Shown: positions 9,484 to 20,048 of the stretch, one piece after another
Layout: each line of letters starts with the position of its first letter
How positions within the stretch are numbered: position 1 is the stretch's first letter
Origin: Tetrapisispora phaffii CBS 4417
Taxonomy: Eukaryota > Ascomycota > Saccharomycetes > Saccharomycetales > Saccharomycetaceae
Assembly: GCF_000236905.1 (NCBI RefSeq)
Contig: NC_016521.1
Coordinates: 372,001 to 436,000 of the forward strand
Direction of reading: 5' to 3'
Length of the DNA stretch: 64,000 bases
Notes under the pieces: generated by a model
What the model was told of the DNA's origin: nothing
The model's input: the letters and a program-made list of their open reading frames with translations, nothing else
The model's database searches: none
Program-made: the position numbers and the translations under genes

Positions 9484-12288
9484 ATGAACGAAATAATTCG
9501 TAATAGCTTAAAAGGCTGGCAAGTGATTGTAACAGATAGTAGTGGTAATATAATTGATGAAAACAGTAGGAGGCGATCCAGAAGGGGTGGGTCTGAAAGG
9601 ATATTTTTGCAGAGGATATCGGATGGTGTGAGTTTTACAAGAGGTGACAGCATATTGGTAAATGACAAAACTACTAAAACATATTCAATATATTGTATAA
9701 ACGAAATAAGATTAAACACCCTGAATAATCCTGTTGAGTTAATTGGGTTCACATATTTAAGATGGTTTGAAGTTGCTCCTTTGAATTATTATAAAGAACT
9801 TTCTCCTAGCATATACGATAATGCCTCTAAATCAATGGATTATTATAAAGATAAATTTTTGAAAGAAGTTAATAAGAATGAGATATTTCTAACTGCTGAA
9901 TTAAGTGAAATTAGCATTAAAGATTTCATAAATGTGGCCAATGTTGTAATCCCAGAAAAATGGAATAACGAATCTATGAAGTTAGATCAAGATTTTATCT
10001 TAAAATACATTTGTGAACCAGATTCTAGTAACTTTACTGAGGTAAATTTTGAAAGCATGAAGAAGACGTTAGTAGAATATGATCCCAAATCTTCAGAAAA
10101 CTATTTAAAAAGATTATCAACTAGAGCTAAAAATAGATTAAATACAATTACAAAGCCAAAAACAGTTTGTAAAGTAGAAGTTAAAGTAGAACCTCCATCT
10201 CTAAATTTTGAAGGCGAGTCTAAACTATCTTCGAAACCGCAGCCTAACGCTGTTATTAAAGCAACAAGCGTAAAAGCAACAAGTCTAACTACACCCTCTG
10301 AAACAAACACAAAATCGAGTAAAATTTCAAGTAGCGCTAGCACATTAGCTAATGAAAACACGTCCTTAAGTCTACAACCATATACAAATGACAAACTACA
10401 AACTAATGTTACTGATATAAATCAGATACCGCCGGTTCATGATGCGTCTAAAGAAAGTTTTGCCCAAAATTCAATATCTAAAACACCCAATCAAAATAAT
10501 AACACAATTAAAAAGAAACTCAAGCCAGAATACACCAAATCCGAATCAAACGTTGTGTCGGTAACAGAAACGGGCATTGATACTAATCTGTCTTCAAATA
10601 CTTCCCAGTCAAGTATTGGAGATTCATCGCTCTCAAATTTTACAAAAACTTCAATATCAAATTCTACAAAATCTAACAGAGATGAATTGAATTCTAATAG
10701 CGATGAACCTGCTATACCTTTAAATGGAAATAACAACATTAATGACATCCAATCTAATGTAATGAAAAATAAAGCACTAATGGAAGGTAAAGTTGTAAAA
10801 ATAAAAAGTAGAACAATGGTCGAGCAAATAAAAGGGATGCAACATAAATATAGAAAATACATTAATGTTCTAAGGACATTAGAAACTACATCTGACGAAG
10901 TTGTTAAAGATACCAAAAAAAATTCTGTTGAAGTTGAAAATTATCCCGCAAATAATTCTTTCGACGATCTTTATCTTAAACCTTTGGTTGGCTTTTGTGA
11001 AAAAGTTTGTAATGATAATAAAAAAGATATTATAAAGAAATCAGAATACAGTCGTATATTTTGTACAATTGTTTCCTTTTTAAACACAGAATCAAGTGGC
11101 TACATACTTGTCAAAGGTATCTTATCCACAGGCAAAACATTCACAATACAGAAGATACTACAAGGACTACTTGACTATTCTCATTCTAAAAGTATATTAC
11201 AGATTGCTAATATTTCTCTATCTGACTCCATTGAAGATGAAGATCAGTTTTACTCGGATTTATGGAATCAATTAACAGATGAAACCTTGAACAAACATCA
11301 GAGCAAAGATGCGTTGAACTCATATTTTCTGCATGTCAGCAAAAGGAAGAAAAGACACACTCTAATTATAATGGACAACTTTAATCCTGATAAAGTAGTA
11401 CAGACATCTTTTTTAAAAAGTGTTATAAATTGGAGTGCAAGCCAAGAATCGAAACTTATCGTCGTCAGTATTTCTCGTGATTTTAATATAAGTACACTAG
11501 GACTCTCATCTGATATATTCAATAACCTGAATCTGACGAATGTACTTTTTGAGAAAATGTCTAAGGCTGAGTTGTTTACTCTTGTGCAAATGAACTTACA
11601 GGCTCTCAGTGAAAGACTTTACCATAAAAATGGAAAGCAACTATCGATAAATAATCATGCAAGCACACACGGGGGGTTAGTTCAGATAATGTTACCAGAA
11701 AAAGAAGAATTGAATCATATGTGTTCCGTTATTGCAAATATATCCACGGGAGTTAATGATGCTTTAGATATTTGCATTAATTTGGTTAAGGATGCCATCC
11801 AATATTCTCTAATGAATCAGAGCCGAAATAACTTTCATTCTCGTATTAAACTATTGATCTCTTTTAGTACCCTTAAAAGTGTTATGGCAAAAAGGGAATC
11901 ATCAAATATACTAAAATCAATTATGGAACTACCTTTTCTCTTACAATTGGCTTTAGTCTCAGTGTATAAAGTGTCCATCGGTGCTTTGACTAATAATGGG
12001 GAAGATAATTTTAAAATCATAAGTCGAGAACTTTTGAAGTTTTTACATGATAAAAAATATAAAAATGTAGCAGAAACATTCAATAATTGCATTCTTTGTT
12101 CATTGGGTGACATTACAGATAAACAAATGTTTTCAGTTGAAGAGGCTGTCACTTTTATTTCATGGGGTAATATATTTATGAACTTGAAGCGTTTAAATAT
12201 GGTCAAGTTAGGGGTTTGCCCAAGAAATGTTAGCTTGGCAATTGATGGAAAGTATGTTGAAGAGTTTCTTGAGAACTGGCTAACTTAG
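9484..12288 (+). CDS. SIR3: Silencing regulator Sir3-like BAH/AAA protein
   Basis: 934 residues (S. cerevisiae Sir3 978, Orc1 914; the two are WGD duplicates). The N-terminal BAH domain (about 10-215) is closer to Sir3 than Orc1: GWQVIVTD, RRRSRRGG, QRISDGVSF, YYKDKFLKEVNKNE and LTAELSEI all follow Sir3. A long Ser/Asn-rich linker (about 225-480) precedes a degenerate AAA module (about 500-800) and a winged-helix-like end. The AAA part keeps a P-loop match GILSTGKT (545-552) but Walker B reads LIIMDN, lacking the DE pair, and the sensor-1 asparagine of Orc1 is absent, so ATPase activity is doubtful. Sir3 binds nucleosomes in silent chromatin. It sits at the ancestral ORC1/SIR3 position between SMA2 and TEM1. 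The second residue is Asn, not the Ala of Sir3 and Orc1. Confidence 0.88.
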   Translation: MNEIIRNSLKGWQVIVTDSSGNIIDENSRRRSRRGGSERIFLQRISDGVSFTRGDSILVNDKTTKTYSIYCINEIRLNTLNNPVELIGFTYLRWFEVAPLNYYKELSPSIYDNASKSMDYYKDKFLKEVNKNEIFLTAELSEISIKDFINVANVVIPEKWNNESMKLDQDFILKYICEPDSSNFTEVNFESMKKTLVEYDPKSSENYLKRLSTRAKNRLNTITKPKTVCKVEVKVEPPSLNFEGESKLSSKPQPNAVIKATSVKATSLTTPSETNTKSSKISSSASTLANENTSLSLQPYTNDKLQTNVTDINQIPPVHDASKESFAQNSISKTPNQNNNTIKKKLKPEYTKSESNVVSVTETGIDTNLSSNTSQSSIGDSSLSNFTKTSISNSTKSNRDELNSNSDEPAIPLNGNNNINDIQSNVMKNKALMEGKVVKIKSRTMVEQIKGMQHKYRKYINVLRTLETTSDEVVKDTKKNSVEVENYPANNSFDDLYLKPLVGFCEKVCNDNKKDIIKKSEYSRIFCTIVSFLNTESSGYILVKGILSTGKTFTIQKILQGLLDYSHSKSILQIANISLSDSIEDEDQFYSDLWNQLTDETLNKHQSKDALNSYFLHVSKRKKRHTLIIMDNFNPDKVVQTSFLKSVINWSASQESKLIVVSISRDFNISTLGLSSDIFNNLNLTNVLFEKMSKAELFTLVQMNLQALSERLYHKNGKQLSINNHASTHGGLVQIMLPEKEELNHMCSVIANISTGVNDALDICINLVKDAIQYSLMNQSRNNFHSRIKLLISFSTLKSVMAKRESSNILKSIMELPFLLQLALVSVYKVSIGALTNNGEDNFKIISRELLKFLHDKKYKNVAETFNNCILCSLGDITDKQMFSVEEAVTFISWGNIFMNLKRLNMVKLGVCPRNVSLAIDGKYVEEFLENWLT

Positions 12289-12452
12289 ATAACACAATCC
12301 TTCATAGTCTCAATTACATTAATACGAGATTGCTGAATTATTCCTGCGAACTTGCTTTTTAAGTGATGAATTTATTTATAGCCTAAGTACATAGTTCTAT
12401 AAAACGCATCGATAAAATATTATGATGAGCTATATATCAATATAAAACAATA

Positions 12453-13420
12453 TTATTCTTTATTATTTCTATTGTTAGTGGTGGATTGAGCCGTTGTTGC
12501 TGCTGATGATAAGTATGCAGATGCAGAATTTAAACCACTCGAAGACAACGAAGTTGAGCGTGTCGAAGACACTGATGCAGGTTTTTTATTCTATTTAAAT
12601 GTTCGGATGCAGTTGGATTAGGGTAATTTGAATTATCTAATGCGGAATAGTTATTGTTGTTGACAGTATTGCTATTACCGTCATTGTTACTATTAGTATC
12701 GTTATTACTGTTATTATTGTTATTGGTTCTGATGGGGCTACTGTTATGCGATCTGTTATTATTGAAGTTATTACCTAAAGTTTTATATATTAGCAGAGGA
12801 TCACCAATTTCATTAATTTCTGGAATAGTTAACGTTAAGTTGAATATTTTTGATAATGCAATTTTAAATATTTTTTGTACGTTTATCGATTTCGAGGTTG
12901 AGCAAAATACCAGAGGTGAATCCATTACTTGAGCAATTTCCATACTCAATCTTGAAATGGAGTCCTGATGCTCTTTATCTAAATTTATAAATAAATCATA
13001 TTTTGTACCTACTAATATCGGTATTGCCATTTCATTTAAACCATTTGCTTGCCTATACCAATTTTTGATAGAATTCAATGTTTCAGGTCTAGTTAAATCA
13101 AATAAAAATACAATTGCAGCGGACCCAACTGTTGCAATTGGTAGCATATTAATAAACTCCTTCTGTCCACCTAAATCCAAAAGTGAAAATACAATATCTG
13201 TTGATCGTACACTAACAGTTCTTTTCAAAAAATTAACTCCTAAAGTCTGTGTATACTCTTCATTAAAAATATTCTGTACATATTTAACCATCAACGAAGT
13301 CTTCCCCACTTGTGCATCACCAATCAAGCCAACTTGAATTTCAACTTGGTTCCTGGACTTTGGCACAGATCTCATCATTCCACCAGCAGAACTTGCATTC
13401 CTATTTTCACGATATGGCAT
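12453..13420 (-). CDS. TEM1: Mitotic exit network GTPase Tem1, with an apparent 3' frameshift
   Basis: Ras-like GTPase at the spindle pole body that starts the mitotic exit network. The GTPase core is complete: P-loop GDAQVGKT (34-41), DLGGQ switch II, the GTKYD base-recognition motif and a CSTSKS segment. The Tem1-typical end [15 protein letters not shown] follows, then an Asn/Ser-rich tail. As written, the frame stops at 12530 after a Cys/Leu/Arg-rich piece unlike a yeast tail. Adding one base in the T6 run at 12582-12587 opens a Ser/Thr/Asn-rich tail that ends at 12453, which resembles the low-complexity Tem1 tail far better. I therefore place the end at 12453; the uninterrupted frame is 12530-13420 (296 residues). 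Tem1 is essential in S. cerevisiae and the core is intact. Confidence 0.93.
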
Positions 13421-13898
13421 GGTATTTCTAATTAAAAATTGAGCTATCCTATTCAGTAGATAAAGGTAAAAATAACAGTAAAAACGAAAAGTAACGAGTA
13501 AGGAGCTGTACTGCTATTATATCGATTCGGGAATACAATTGATTGTAACCAATATAGGCTCTCAGTGACTTTTAAATATCTCTTAGCATCAACTACCATT
13601 ATTGTTGTTATTACTTTCAAGATATTACCAGAAACTGAAACTTTTCCTTTTAATGACGATATTGATTTACCCGGTCAATCATAGTGTTAAAGGTGACAGA
13701 CACATCGAAGTAACAGTTTAAAGTATAACGATAACTATATATATATCTGCTATAGGTTGTTGGTGCTCATGGGATATCAACTGGTTAACTTTACGATTAA
13801 AATACGCTTATGATATTTATATTTATTTATGTAAGTACCAATGTAAATGAGTCGAGTCAATGAAATAAAAAACGTATACTTTAGATAAATTTGGTTCT
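13421..13898. promoter_or_regulatory. TEM1 promoter region with Reb1 consensus site
   Basis: About 480 bases between the TEM1 start and the MFT1 stop. TTACCCG at 13667-13673 matches the Reb1 general regulatory factor consensus, about 250 bases upstream of the TEM1 ATG, the usual place for a nucleosome-depleting site. No other gene seen. Confidence 0.5.
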
Positions 13899-15152
13899 TT
13901 AATCTTTCATATCGTCTTTAAGGGTCTTTTCTTCTCCATCTTCGGCCATCTTGATATCTTCTGCATCCACATTTCTCTCTATTATATTAGCATCACTAGC
14001 AGAATCATTATTTTTATCTTCCAGATCCTCTTCCTTATCTTCCAGATCCTCTTCTTTATCTTGCTCGACATCTGCAAATTCATGGCCCATCTCGCTGTAT
14101 TCTCTGGATTCGCCTCTTTGGTCTTCCTCAATTTCAGGATCAAGCTCAATGTCAACATCTGACTCCATGCCTTCATCAATATCATCTGCGCCCTCAACCT
14201 CATCTGCACTTTCATCTTCACTTACCGATTCATTTACGTGTTCACCGCCAAATTCTTCTGATTCATTTAGAGTTGGTTGCACCCTCGAATGCCTCTTACG
14301 GATAGTATCGTTAACATCTTCCATATCTTCATCATCGTCATTCTTACTTGAACCAAGTTCAACATTTCTGTTAACTAATTCTACTTTTAAAACTTCTGAA
14401 ATCTTATCGAATATATCTGCATCTTTCGACCATTTATTTTTCGATAGTTCTAGTTCTTTCACTAATTTTTGAATATCTTTTCTTATTGATGCATTAACAA
14501 ATCTCAATTCTCCTGGTGACTTATTTAAATTATCAGATATTTTATATAATTGATCTTTACCGTCACTTTCGGATCCCGTCGATTTCATATAGTTTTGTTG
14601 TATCAGTTTCGAAGTTAATTCTTTACCTAATTTCTCTTCCCATTCACTTAAACTAGCCGCAAGACTAGTTTTTCCGGCAGCTAAAGCATATAATTCTTCA
14701 TTAATGTTAAGAATGCTAGAATACATGTCTCGTAGTCTACGTGTACGGTTCTGCATAGTGGTCCTATAATATTTCATTTCTGGTAACGTCTTCTGCACAT
14801 GAGATTGTAATGCAGCTAGATTTCTATCAGTTTTCTGAATGTTATTCTCGAATGTCACCTTTTTGATATCCAATTCGTTTGTTAAGGTTAAATACTTTAA
14901 ATCTAACGACTGCTCTAAGTTCAGAATAGTATCTAAGTTAAATTTATTCTCACTTATTTCTTTATTTACATTTTCACCACTATCATCATTATTCTCCTCT
15001 GGAAGAACACCTGTTAGAACACTTTTCGACAATTTTGTAATCTTATTAATCAATTCCATATAATTGTAAAACGAAGGATCGACATCGTTGTATCTGACCT
15101 TCGTCACAGCATGTTTGTATTGCTCTGCGGTTAAAAGTTCATTAGTTGCCAT
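13899..15152 (-). CDS. MFT1: THO complex subunit Mft1
   Basis: 417 residues (S. cerevisiae 392). Mft1 is a fungal subunit of THO/TREX, the nuclear complex that packages nascent mRNA, supports export and suppresses R-loops. The N-terminal 270 residues are coiled-coil-rich and carry family landmarks: TKVRYNDVDPSFYNYMELINKITKL near the start, LYALAAGKTSLAASLSEWEEKLG near the middle, and SPGELRFVNASIRKDI later. The C-terminal 140 residues are extremely acidic, as in S. cerevisiae. That tail contains two tandem copies of a 21-bp unit (EEDLEDK) encoded at 14015-14056. Position between TEM1 and PIF1 matches YML062C. Confidence 0.93.
   Translation of the reverse strand: MATNELLTAEQYKHAVTKVRYNDVDPSFYNYMELINKITKLSKSVLTGVLPEENNDDSGENVNKEISENKFNLDTILNLEQSLDLKYLTLTNELDIKKVTFENNIQKTDRNLAALQSHVQKTLPEMKYYRTTMQNRTRRLRDMYSSILNINEELYALAAGKTSLAASLSEWEEKLGKELTSKLIQQNYMKSTGSESDGKDQLYKISDNLNKSPGELRFVNASIRKDIQKLVKELELSKNKWSKDADIFDKISEVLKVELVNRNVELGSSKNDDDEDMEDVNDTIRKRHSRVQPTLNESEEFGGEHVNESVSEDESADEVEGADDIDEGMESDVDIELDPEIEEDQRGESREYSEMGHEFADVEQDKEEDLEDKEEDLEDKNNDSASDANIIERNVDAEDIKMAEDGEEKTLKDDMKD
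14015..14056. repeat. Two tandem 21-bp units inside MFT1
   Basis: Two adjacent copies of a 21-base unit differing at one base, each encoding KEEDLED-type acidic residues on the minus strand. In-frame, so it adds seven residues per unit to the acidic tail of Mft1. Confidence 0.85.
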
Positions 15153-15565
15153 TTTTCCTAGTTATCTTGCTATTCTTGATACAATATCAATCGAAACAAT
15201 GCTTGGCAAATTTAAAATAAAAGTATTTTGAAACAAGCAATAGTTAATTTTATATAATACGACCTATCTATTTAAAATTTTATTATTTAAATCTATTAAG
15301 TGTATATACATTTGAAGCTCATCAAAGTTTTTGAATTTTGTTCAATTCGTTAACAAAATGTTTACTGAAAAATTATAGCCTAAAAATGATAAAAGACTGA
15401 AAACATAAACATAAATAAAATAAAATAACAAATCATTGGCATATATGAACACATATATACATATATATATAATTGAACACACTGTTCATAGGCCCCATTG
15501 GTTTCATAGGTTTACTCGAATCAACTCAAATTAGTATCTTCCCTAAATAAAGCCACAAGTAAAAT
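15153..15565. other. MFT1-SEC39 divergent promoter region
   Basis: About 410 bases of AT-rich divergent intergenic DNA with an AT-alternating stretch (15448-15472). No recognised site or RNA gene. Confidence 0.5.
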
Positions 15566-17677
15566 ATGATGCTTGAGAACCAATTATACCTGTTGGCAAC
15601 TATATTTGCTTCAACTGCTGATGTAGAAAAACTGACTATATTGAAAAATAGTTTCACAAATTCTAGTGAACTTTTGGATATAATCTGTGTATTATGGCCA
15701 GAGTTGGACGATCCAATTCTGTTACGAAACTTTTTAACTAATTTGGAATTAAATGACTTGAATGCCGATGAGAATCCAATTGATGAGGATAATATTTTGG
15801 TTTCATTATTAGAGACGGGAGAAGATTTGGTCCCAATAATTGAAATGGATGTTGAGACAGTTTCAGAAAGAGTCAGTACAGTTAAGGAATATATAAACAG
15901 GAGATTAGTCGAAGTAACACTTGATGAGATCACAAGTTTTGATGATACAGTATCTAGCTGGCTGAGAAAGCGTATACTTTTATGCGATGAACTGAATCCA
16001 TTTAATGTATTATTTAACAAAAAATTGTGGAAAGAAATTAAGCCCATTGATCCTGAGTTCATGGGATGGGTAAACGGTATTCTGGAACCATTAGACTTTA
16101 TAAATAATTCATCAGACATCCGTGTTCAATTCAGAATAATCGACTTTGAAGCTTTAACGCCAAATAATGTAATTGAACTTTTAACTAAGAACTTACTAGA
16201 AAATGAATATTCATTTAATAATAAGAATGTACAGCAAATTGATTGTTTAATATCCTATTTGAATTATACAAATTCCTTTACTCTATTTCTAGAGCAGAAA
16301 TTTAATACCAATTCATTTTTGTTTAAGAAGAAACAAAACTATTTGGTATTTGATGCAATTTTTACTAAATTTAATGAGAGTAACGTAATGGCTGACAAAG
16401 AGAATTTTCAAAAGGCTGCACTATCTATTATTTTTGAAAACAGTAAGGAATTAATGAACATTATTTCTATGGATGAATTAAAACAATTACTGGATGCATT
16501 TGATCAAAACATAGAAACTGCAAATGGAATAAATTCAAAGATATTACTATCCTATATACACCTTATATCAATATTTCTTCAAGATTATTCATTAAAGGAA
16601 GTTCATTTAATTTCAAAAGAAAATGAAGCTTCGCAATTACTTCACTATACTTCGATGATCAAAGCTAAAATTATGTCGAAAGGATTTAAAACTTCAAGTT
16701 CAACTGCCGTGAATGAAATCCTATCCGTTATCACAGGATCTGCATCTAATTCTGAACAAATAGTATTTACTCATATTCCACCTAAGAGACAAATTTCGGT
16801 TCTAATTGATTTATTACTAGAGCTTGGTGAATTTGATTTATTACAGGACTTGATGGAAGAACAAAATTCTCAACTAGAAGAAGCAGGTTTAGAAAAGTAC
16901 TTTTGGCATTTTTTCAACAATGCTTCAAATGGATTGAAGTCTAGGCCTGAAATGAAGAAAGCTCAAAAAACTGTTAAACTATTATTAGAACAAAATGAAC
17001 CAAAATTCAAACATCTTGAAATACTGCTTCACATTGCGGATTTATTAAGTTACTATTCAATAAATCTGGGGAAAGGTGTTATATTCAAGCCATCTAATAT
17101 TTTTGATTTTAAAAACCATCCTAGTCAGATTATATCAAAATTACTAGAATTAAACGACGGGTTATATAAGGATAAGAACACCACTAGCCTGATGTTGAAG
17201 GAGTTATTTGAAGGTATGAATTTAGACATTACTGGTGACTTTTTCGTTCAGGAACAGATCAGAGTGTCTGAATTTCACATAGATAACGCATTAGCTAACC
17301 TTGACTTTTATTTTGCTTACCATGAAAGTAAAGAATTGCTGACTAAAAGTGAGAATAAGACCCCATGGGCTACTGTATTTCAAGTATGTAAGTTTTCTGA
17401 TCCCAATTGGTTGGATAACGAAACTCCAACCGAAATATTGGTTTTACAATTTGAACTATCATCTGACCTATTACAGAGCTGCCCAACCGAAGAAATGGAA
17501 ATAGTAATTTCCCAATGGAGCTCACTTGAATTAGAATTACTAACCAGAGATATCATTAACGACCAATACTCCATAGGCAACTCAGGAGATTCCAAGCGTG
17601 AATTTTCGCAAGCGACAAACTTATTGGATGGAGTTTCCAATAGTGTTACAAAATTTATTTCAAGTAATTTATCATAG
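15566..17677 (+). CDS. SEC39: Dsl1 tethering complex subunit Sec39
   Basis: 703 residues (S. cerevisiae 709). Sec39 is one of three subunits of the Dsl1 complex that tethers Golgi-derived COPI vesicles to the ER and binds the ER SNAREs. The whole protein is predicted alpha-solenoid with no catalytic motif, as in the family; the N-terminus MLENQLYLLATIFASTADVE and the ICVLWPELDDP segment at about residue 49 closely match S. cerevisiae Sec39. Two ATGs stand side by side (15566 and 15569); the second matches the family start, the first adds one Met. It converges on PIF1. Confidence 0.95.
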   Translation: MMLENQLYLLATIFASTADVEKLTILKNSFTNSSELLDIICVLWPELDDPILLRNFLTNLELNDLNADENPIDEDNILVSLLETGEDLVPIIEMDVETVSERVSTVKEYINRRLVEVTLDEITSFDDTVSSWLRKRILLCDELNPFNVLFNKKLWKEIKPIDPEFMGWVNGILEPLDFINNSSDIRVQFRIIDFEALTPNNVIELLTKNLLENEYSFNNKNVQQIDCLISYLNYTNSFTLFLEQKFNTNSFLFKKKQNYLVFDAIFTKFNESNVMADKENFQKAALSIIFENSKELMNIISMDELKQLLDAFDQNIETANGINSKILLSYIHLISIFLQDYSLKEVHLISKENEASQLLHYTSMIKAKIMSKGFKTSSSTAVNEILSVITGSASNSEQIVFTHIPPKRQISVLIDLLLELGEFDLLQDLMEEQNSQLEEAGLEKYFWHFFNNASNGLKSRPEMKKAQKTVKLLLEQNEPKFKHLEILLHIADLLSYYSINLGKGVIFKPSNIFDFKNHPSQIISKLLELNDGLYKDKNTTSLMLKELFEGMNLDITGDFFVQEQIRVSEFHIDNALANLDFYFAYHESKELLTKSENKTPWATVFQVCKFSDPNWLDNETPTEILVLQFELSSDLLQSCPTEEMEIVISQWSSLELELLTRDIINDQYSIGNSGDSKREFSQATNLLDGVSNSVTKFISSNLS

Positions 17678-17790
17678 AACATCCATAGTATTTCCAATAA
17701 TCTAGGAGTTTGAAGTATACTAACTATCCTGAATTAGAATATAAATATTTATAAATAAAATTGCATACGTATAATTTTTAATAAACAATC

Positions 17791-19862
17791 TCATTTATTA
17801 TTCTCCCTATTTCTCTTCGTTAACATTGCAATAATACCAGTGTTGTTTTTTGATGTAATATGCTTTCTCTTTGAATTAGAAAAAAATGATGATACTGATT
17901 TATCAGTAAATTCATAGTCCGATTTTATCATGCCATTATAGTTTGACTTATTTTTTTCTTTGTATTTACTAACGCAGACTCAGCTGAAGACAAGGTCTCA
18001 TAAAATTTGATAACTTCTTTATCTACCATTATTTTGGATTTTTCAAAATTTAAAACTCTTAGTCCTTGCCTTGACACGGCTCTTGATAATGCAACATATG
18101 CCTGTCCTACTTCAAATACTTTTTAAGATCTATTTGTAATTTAGGAATAGTTTGCCCTTGCGACTTGTGAATGGATAGTGCCCATGCTAAAATTAGTGGT
18201 AATTGTACCCTTGATACTAAAACTTTTTCTTTCTCATCATCAATAGACCAATCTTCAGGACTCACCAACACCAACCTATCTTTTAAATCAGATGTCTTGA
18301 ATAAAACCAAAGGAAATTTTTTATTGTGTTTTGTATTCTCACATAAATTACTGAAAACTTTTTTGACTAATTCTAAATTTTCTTGTGATAAAGTATATTC
18401 AGGAAAAAGATTTTTTGCAGTTGAGAATAATGACCCAAATAATTCATCCACATCCATCTGTGGAGCTCCTGAATCTGGCTTACAGAACATTTCTTTTGAT
18501 ATTTTTTGTCTTACTGTTGCTTCATCACTATCACTTGGGTCTGATAAAACTTTAAGTTTTAACAAGTCCATATTATCCTGATATTTTTGTAAAAATGATA
18601 CTATTGACGAATCCTCTGATAAAATTACCTTCAAGAAATACGCATAAACATCTTGATTAATAAACGCTACTATCTTCCCTAAGGAACCATTTACCAATGT
18701 GCTGTCAACGTTTTTAATCATCATTACTTGTGCTCCTACTTTTAATGGTAAAACTTTAGGAGCCATAAAGTTTTCTAATAAATTTTGTCTCATTTTTGGA
18801 TCTTTTATCGAACCACCATCAATTGAGGTATATGCATATATATCGCCCTTTAAAATTCTCAACTGCGATATATTAGCAATTTCTACTTCTTTCCTTGTTG
18901 GAAACAATTGAGCAGGTGCTATATCATCATTATCCAACATTCTATCCAATTGTTTAAATTGCTTTTCAGTTTCATCATCTATCTTGCCCAACCTTGCCTT
19001 TTCCAACATACTTATAAATTCCAAGTCACCTTTTTGTCTGAATACGTTTTCCAACTTAACAGTTATGTTGAATGCATTGTTCCAAAGGTCAGATTCGAAT
19101 GCTTTTTTCACTGTAGGATCATTTGTTTTCTTAACTGGCGGCAATTGAAAAAAATCACCACAGAAGATTAATTGAATACCACCAAAAGGAAAATTATTTT
19201 TCCTTAGTTTCTTTGCTATGTAATCTAATTTATCTAACAATGATGAATCAATCATTGATATTTCATCGATAACCAAAATCTTAATATTCTTCCATCTTTC
19301 TCTGTGTCTTATAGACTTGTAGACTTTACTCACTAGTCTTTCTGCATCTTCTTTACCTAATCCAATACCTGCAAAAGAATGCACCGTTGTTCCTCCTATA
19401 TTACAAGCTGCTAAACCCGTCGAGGCTGTAACTGCCACACTATCAGATCCATGCTGAGATTTCAAAACCTTTATAAGTTCTCTCAACAGAACCGATTTAC
19501 CTGTACCAGCGCTGCCAGTGTAAAAAATATTATGACCATCCTTAGCTAGTTTTATAATAGTCTTTTGTTCTTCTGATAATGTTATACCGCTTTCAGTAGT
19601 GATAGTTTGAGAAGGAGTTTGTGAAGTGGTGGGACTTGTAAATTCGGTTGTTTCCTTACTTTCGAGTATGTTTTCATCACTCTCTAAATTTATTTGTTCA
19701 TTGGTATGTTCCTCCAGGAGTTCTGATTCCTCTGTAATAAAGAGGGTATTTTTTTTCATTGATTTCTATATCATCAATTGAATGTGGATTGATCTCTAAA
19801 ATCTCTAGATCATCGGTTTTTGCCCTCTTATTTTCATTCTCTGTTGGAACTATAAAAGACAT
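17791..19862 (-). CDS. PIF1: Pif1-family DNA helicase, interrupted by apparent frameshifts
   Basis: 5'-to-3' SF1B helicase of nucleus and mitochondria that removes telomerase, unwinds G-quadruplexes and aids Okazaki maturation. The longest frame, 18107-19759 (550 residues), holds the core: GSAGTGKS Walker [27 protein letters not shown] Walker [19 protein letters not shown] (Pif1 signature region) and IHKSQGQT near its end. It stops just before the last helicase motif. One base added in the T5 run at 18120-18124 restores [18 protein letters not shown] (motif VI); another in the T7 run at 17951-17957 gives a tail with GIIAML, as in S. cerevisiae Pif1, ending at 17791. At the 5' side, a change in the T8 run at 19749-19756 would join an acidic N-terminal stretch that starts at 19862; that extension is less certain, because the ATG at 19759 could also be used. 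Sequence and position beside MFT1 favour PIF1 over RRM3. Confidence 0.88.
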
Positions 19863-20042
19863 CAGAGTTTAAGTTTCAATATTTCACTAGACTCAACGAC
19901 TTGCTACCAGGCACCGAGTATCTTGGCTCTCTATTCTCTGCAATCAACTTATTCATTGTGCAAAACTTATAACTAGTAAACAACACCATTTTTTTATTCT
20001 CATCGCATTTCATATCTTGGTGGTAAAAAGGTTGTAACAATG

Positions 20043-20048
20043 ACGCGT
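20043..20048. promoter_or_regulatory. MluI cell-cycle box upstream of PIF1
   Basis: ACGCGT within the 10-bp palindrome TGACGCGTCA (20041-20050), about 180 bases upstream of the earliest PIF1 ATG considered here. It fits the MBF consensus; G1/S control is inference. It lies inside a short minus-strand frame (19876-20076) that I do not treat as a gene. Confidence 0.5.

Noticed and set aside
9484..12288. Assignment of the BAH/AAA protein as Orc1
   Set aside because: BAH sequence follows Sir3 at most diagnostic positions, and Walker B and sensor 1 are lost, which would disable Orc1.
18107..19759. Assignment of the helicase as Rrm3
   Set aside because: The helicase core and the restored tail match Pif1, and the position beside MFT1 is that of PIF1.
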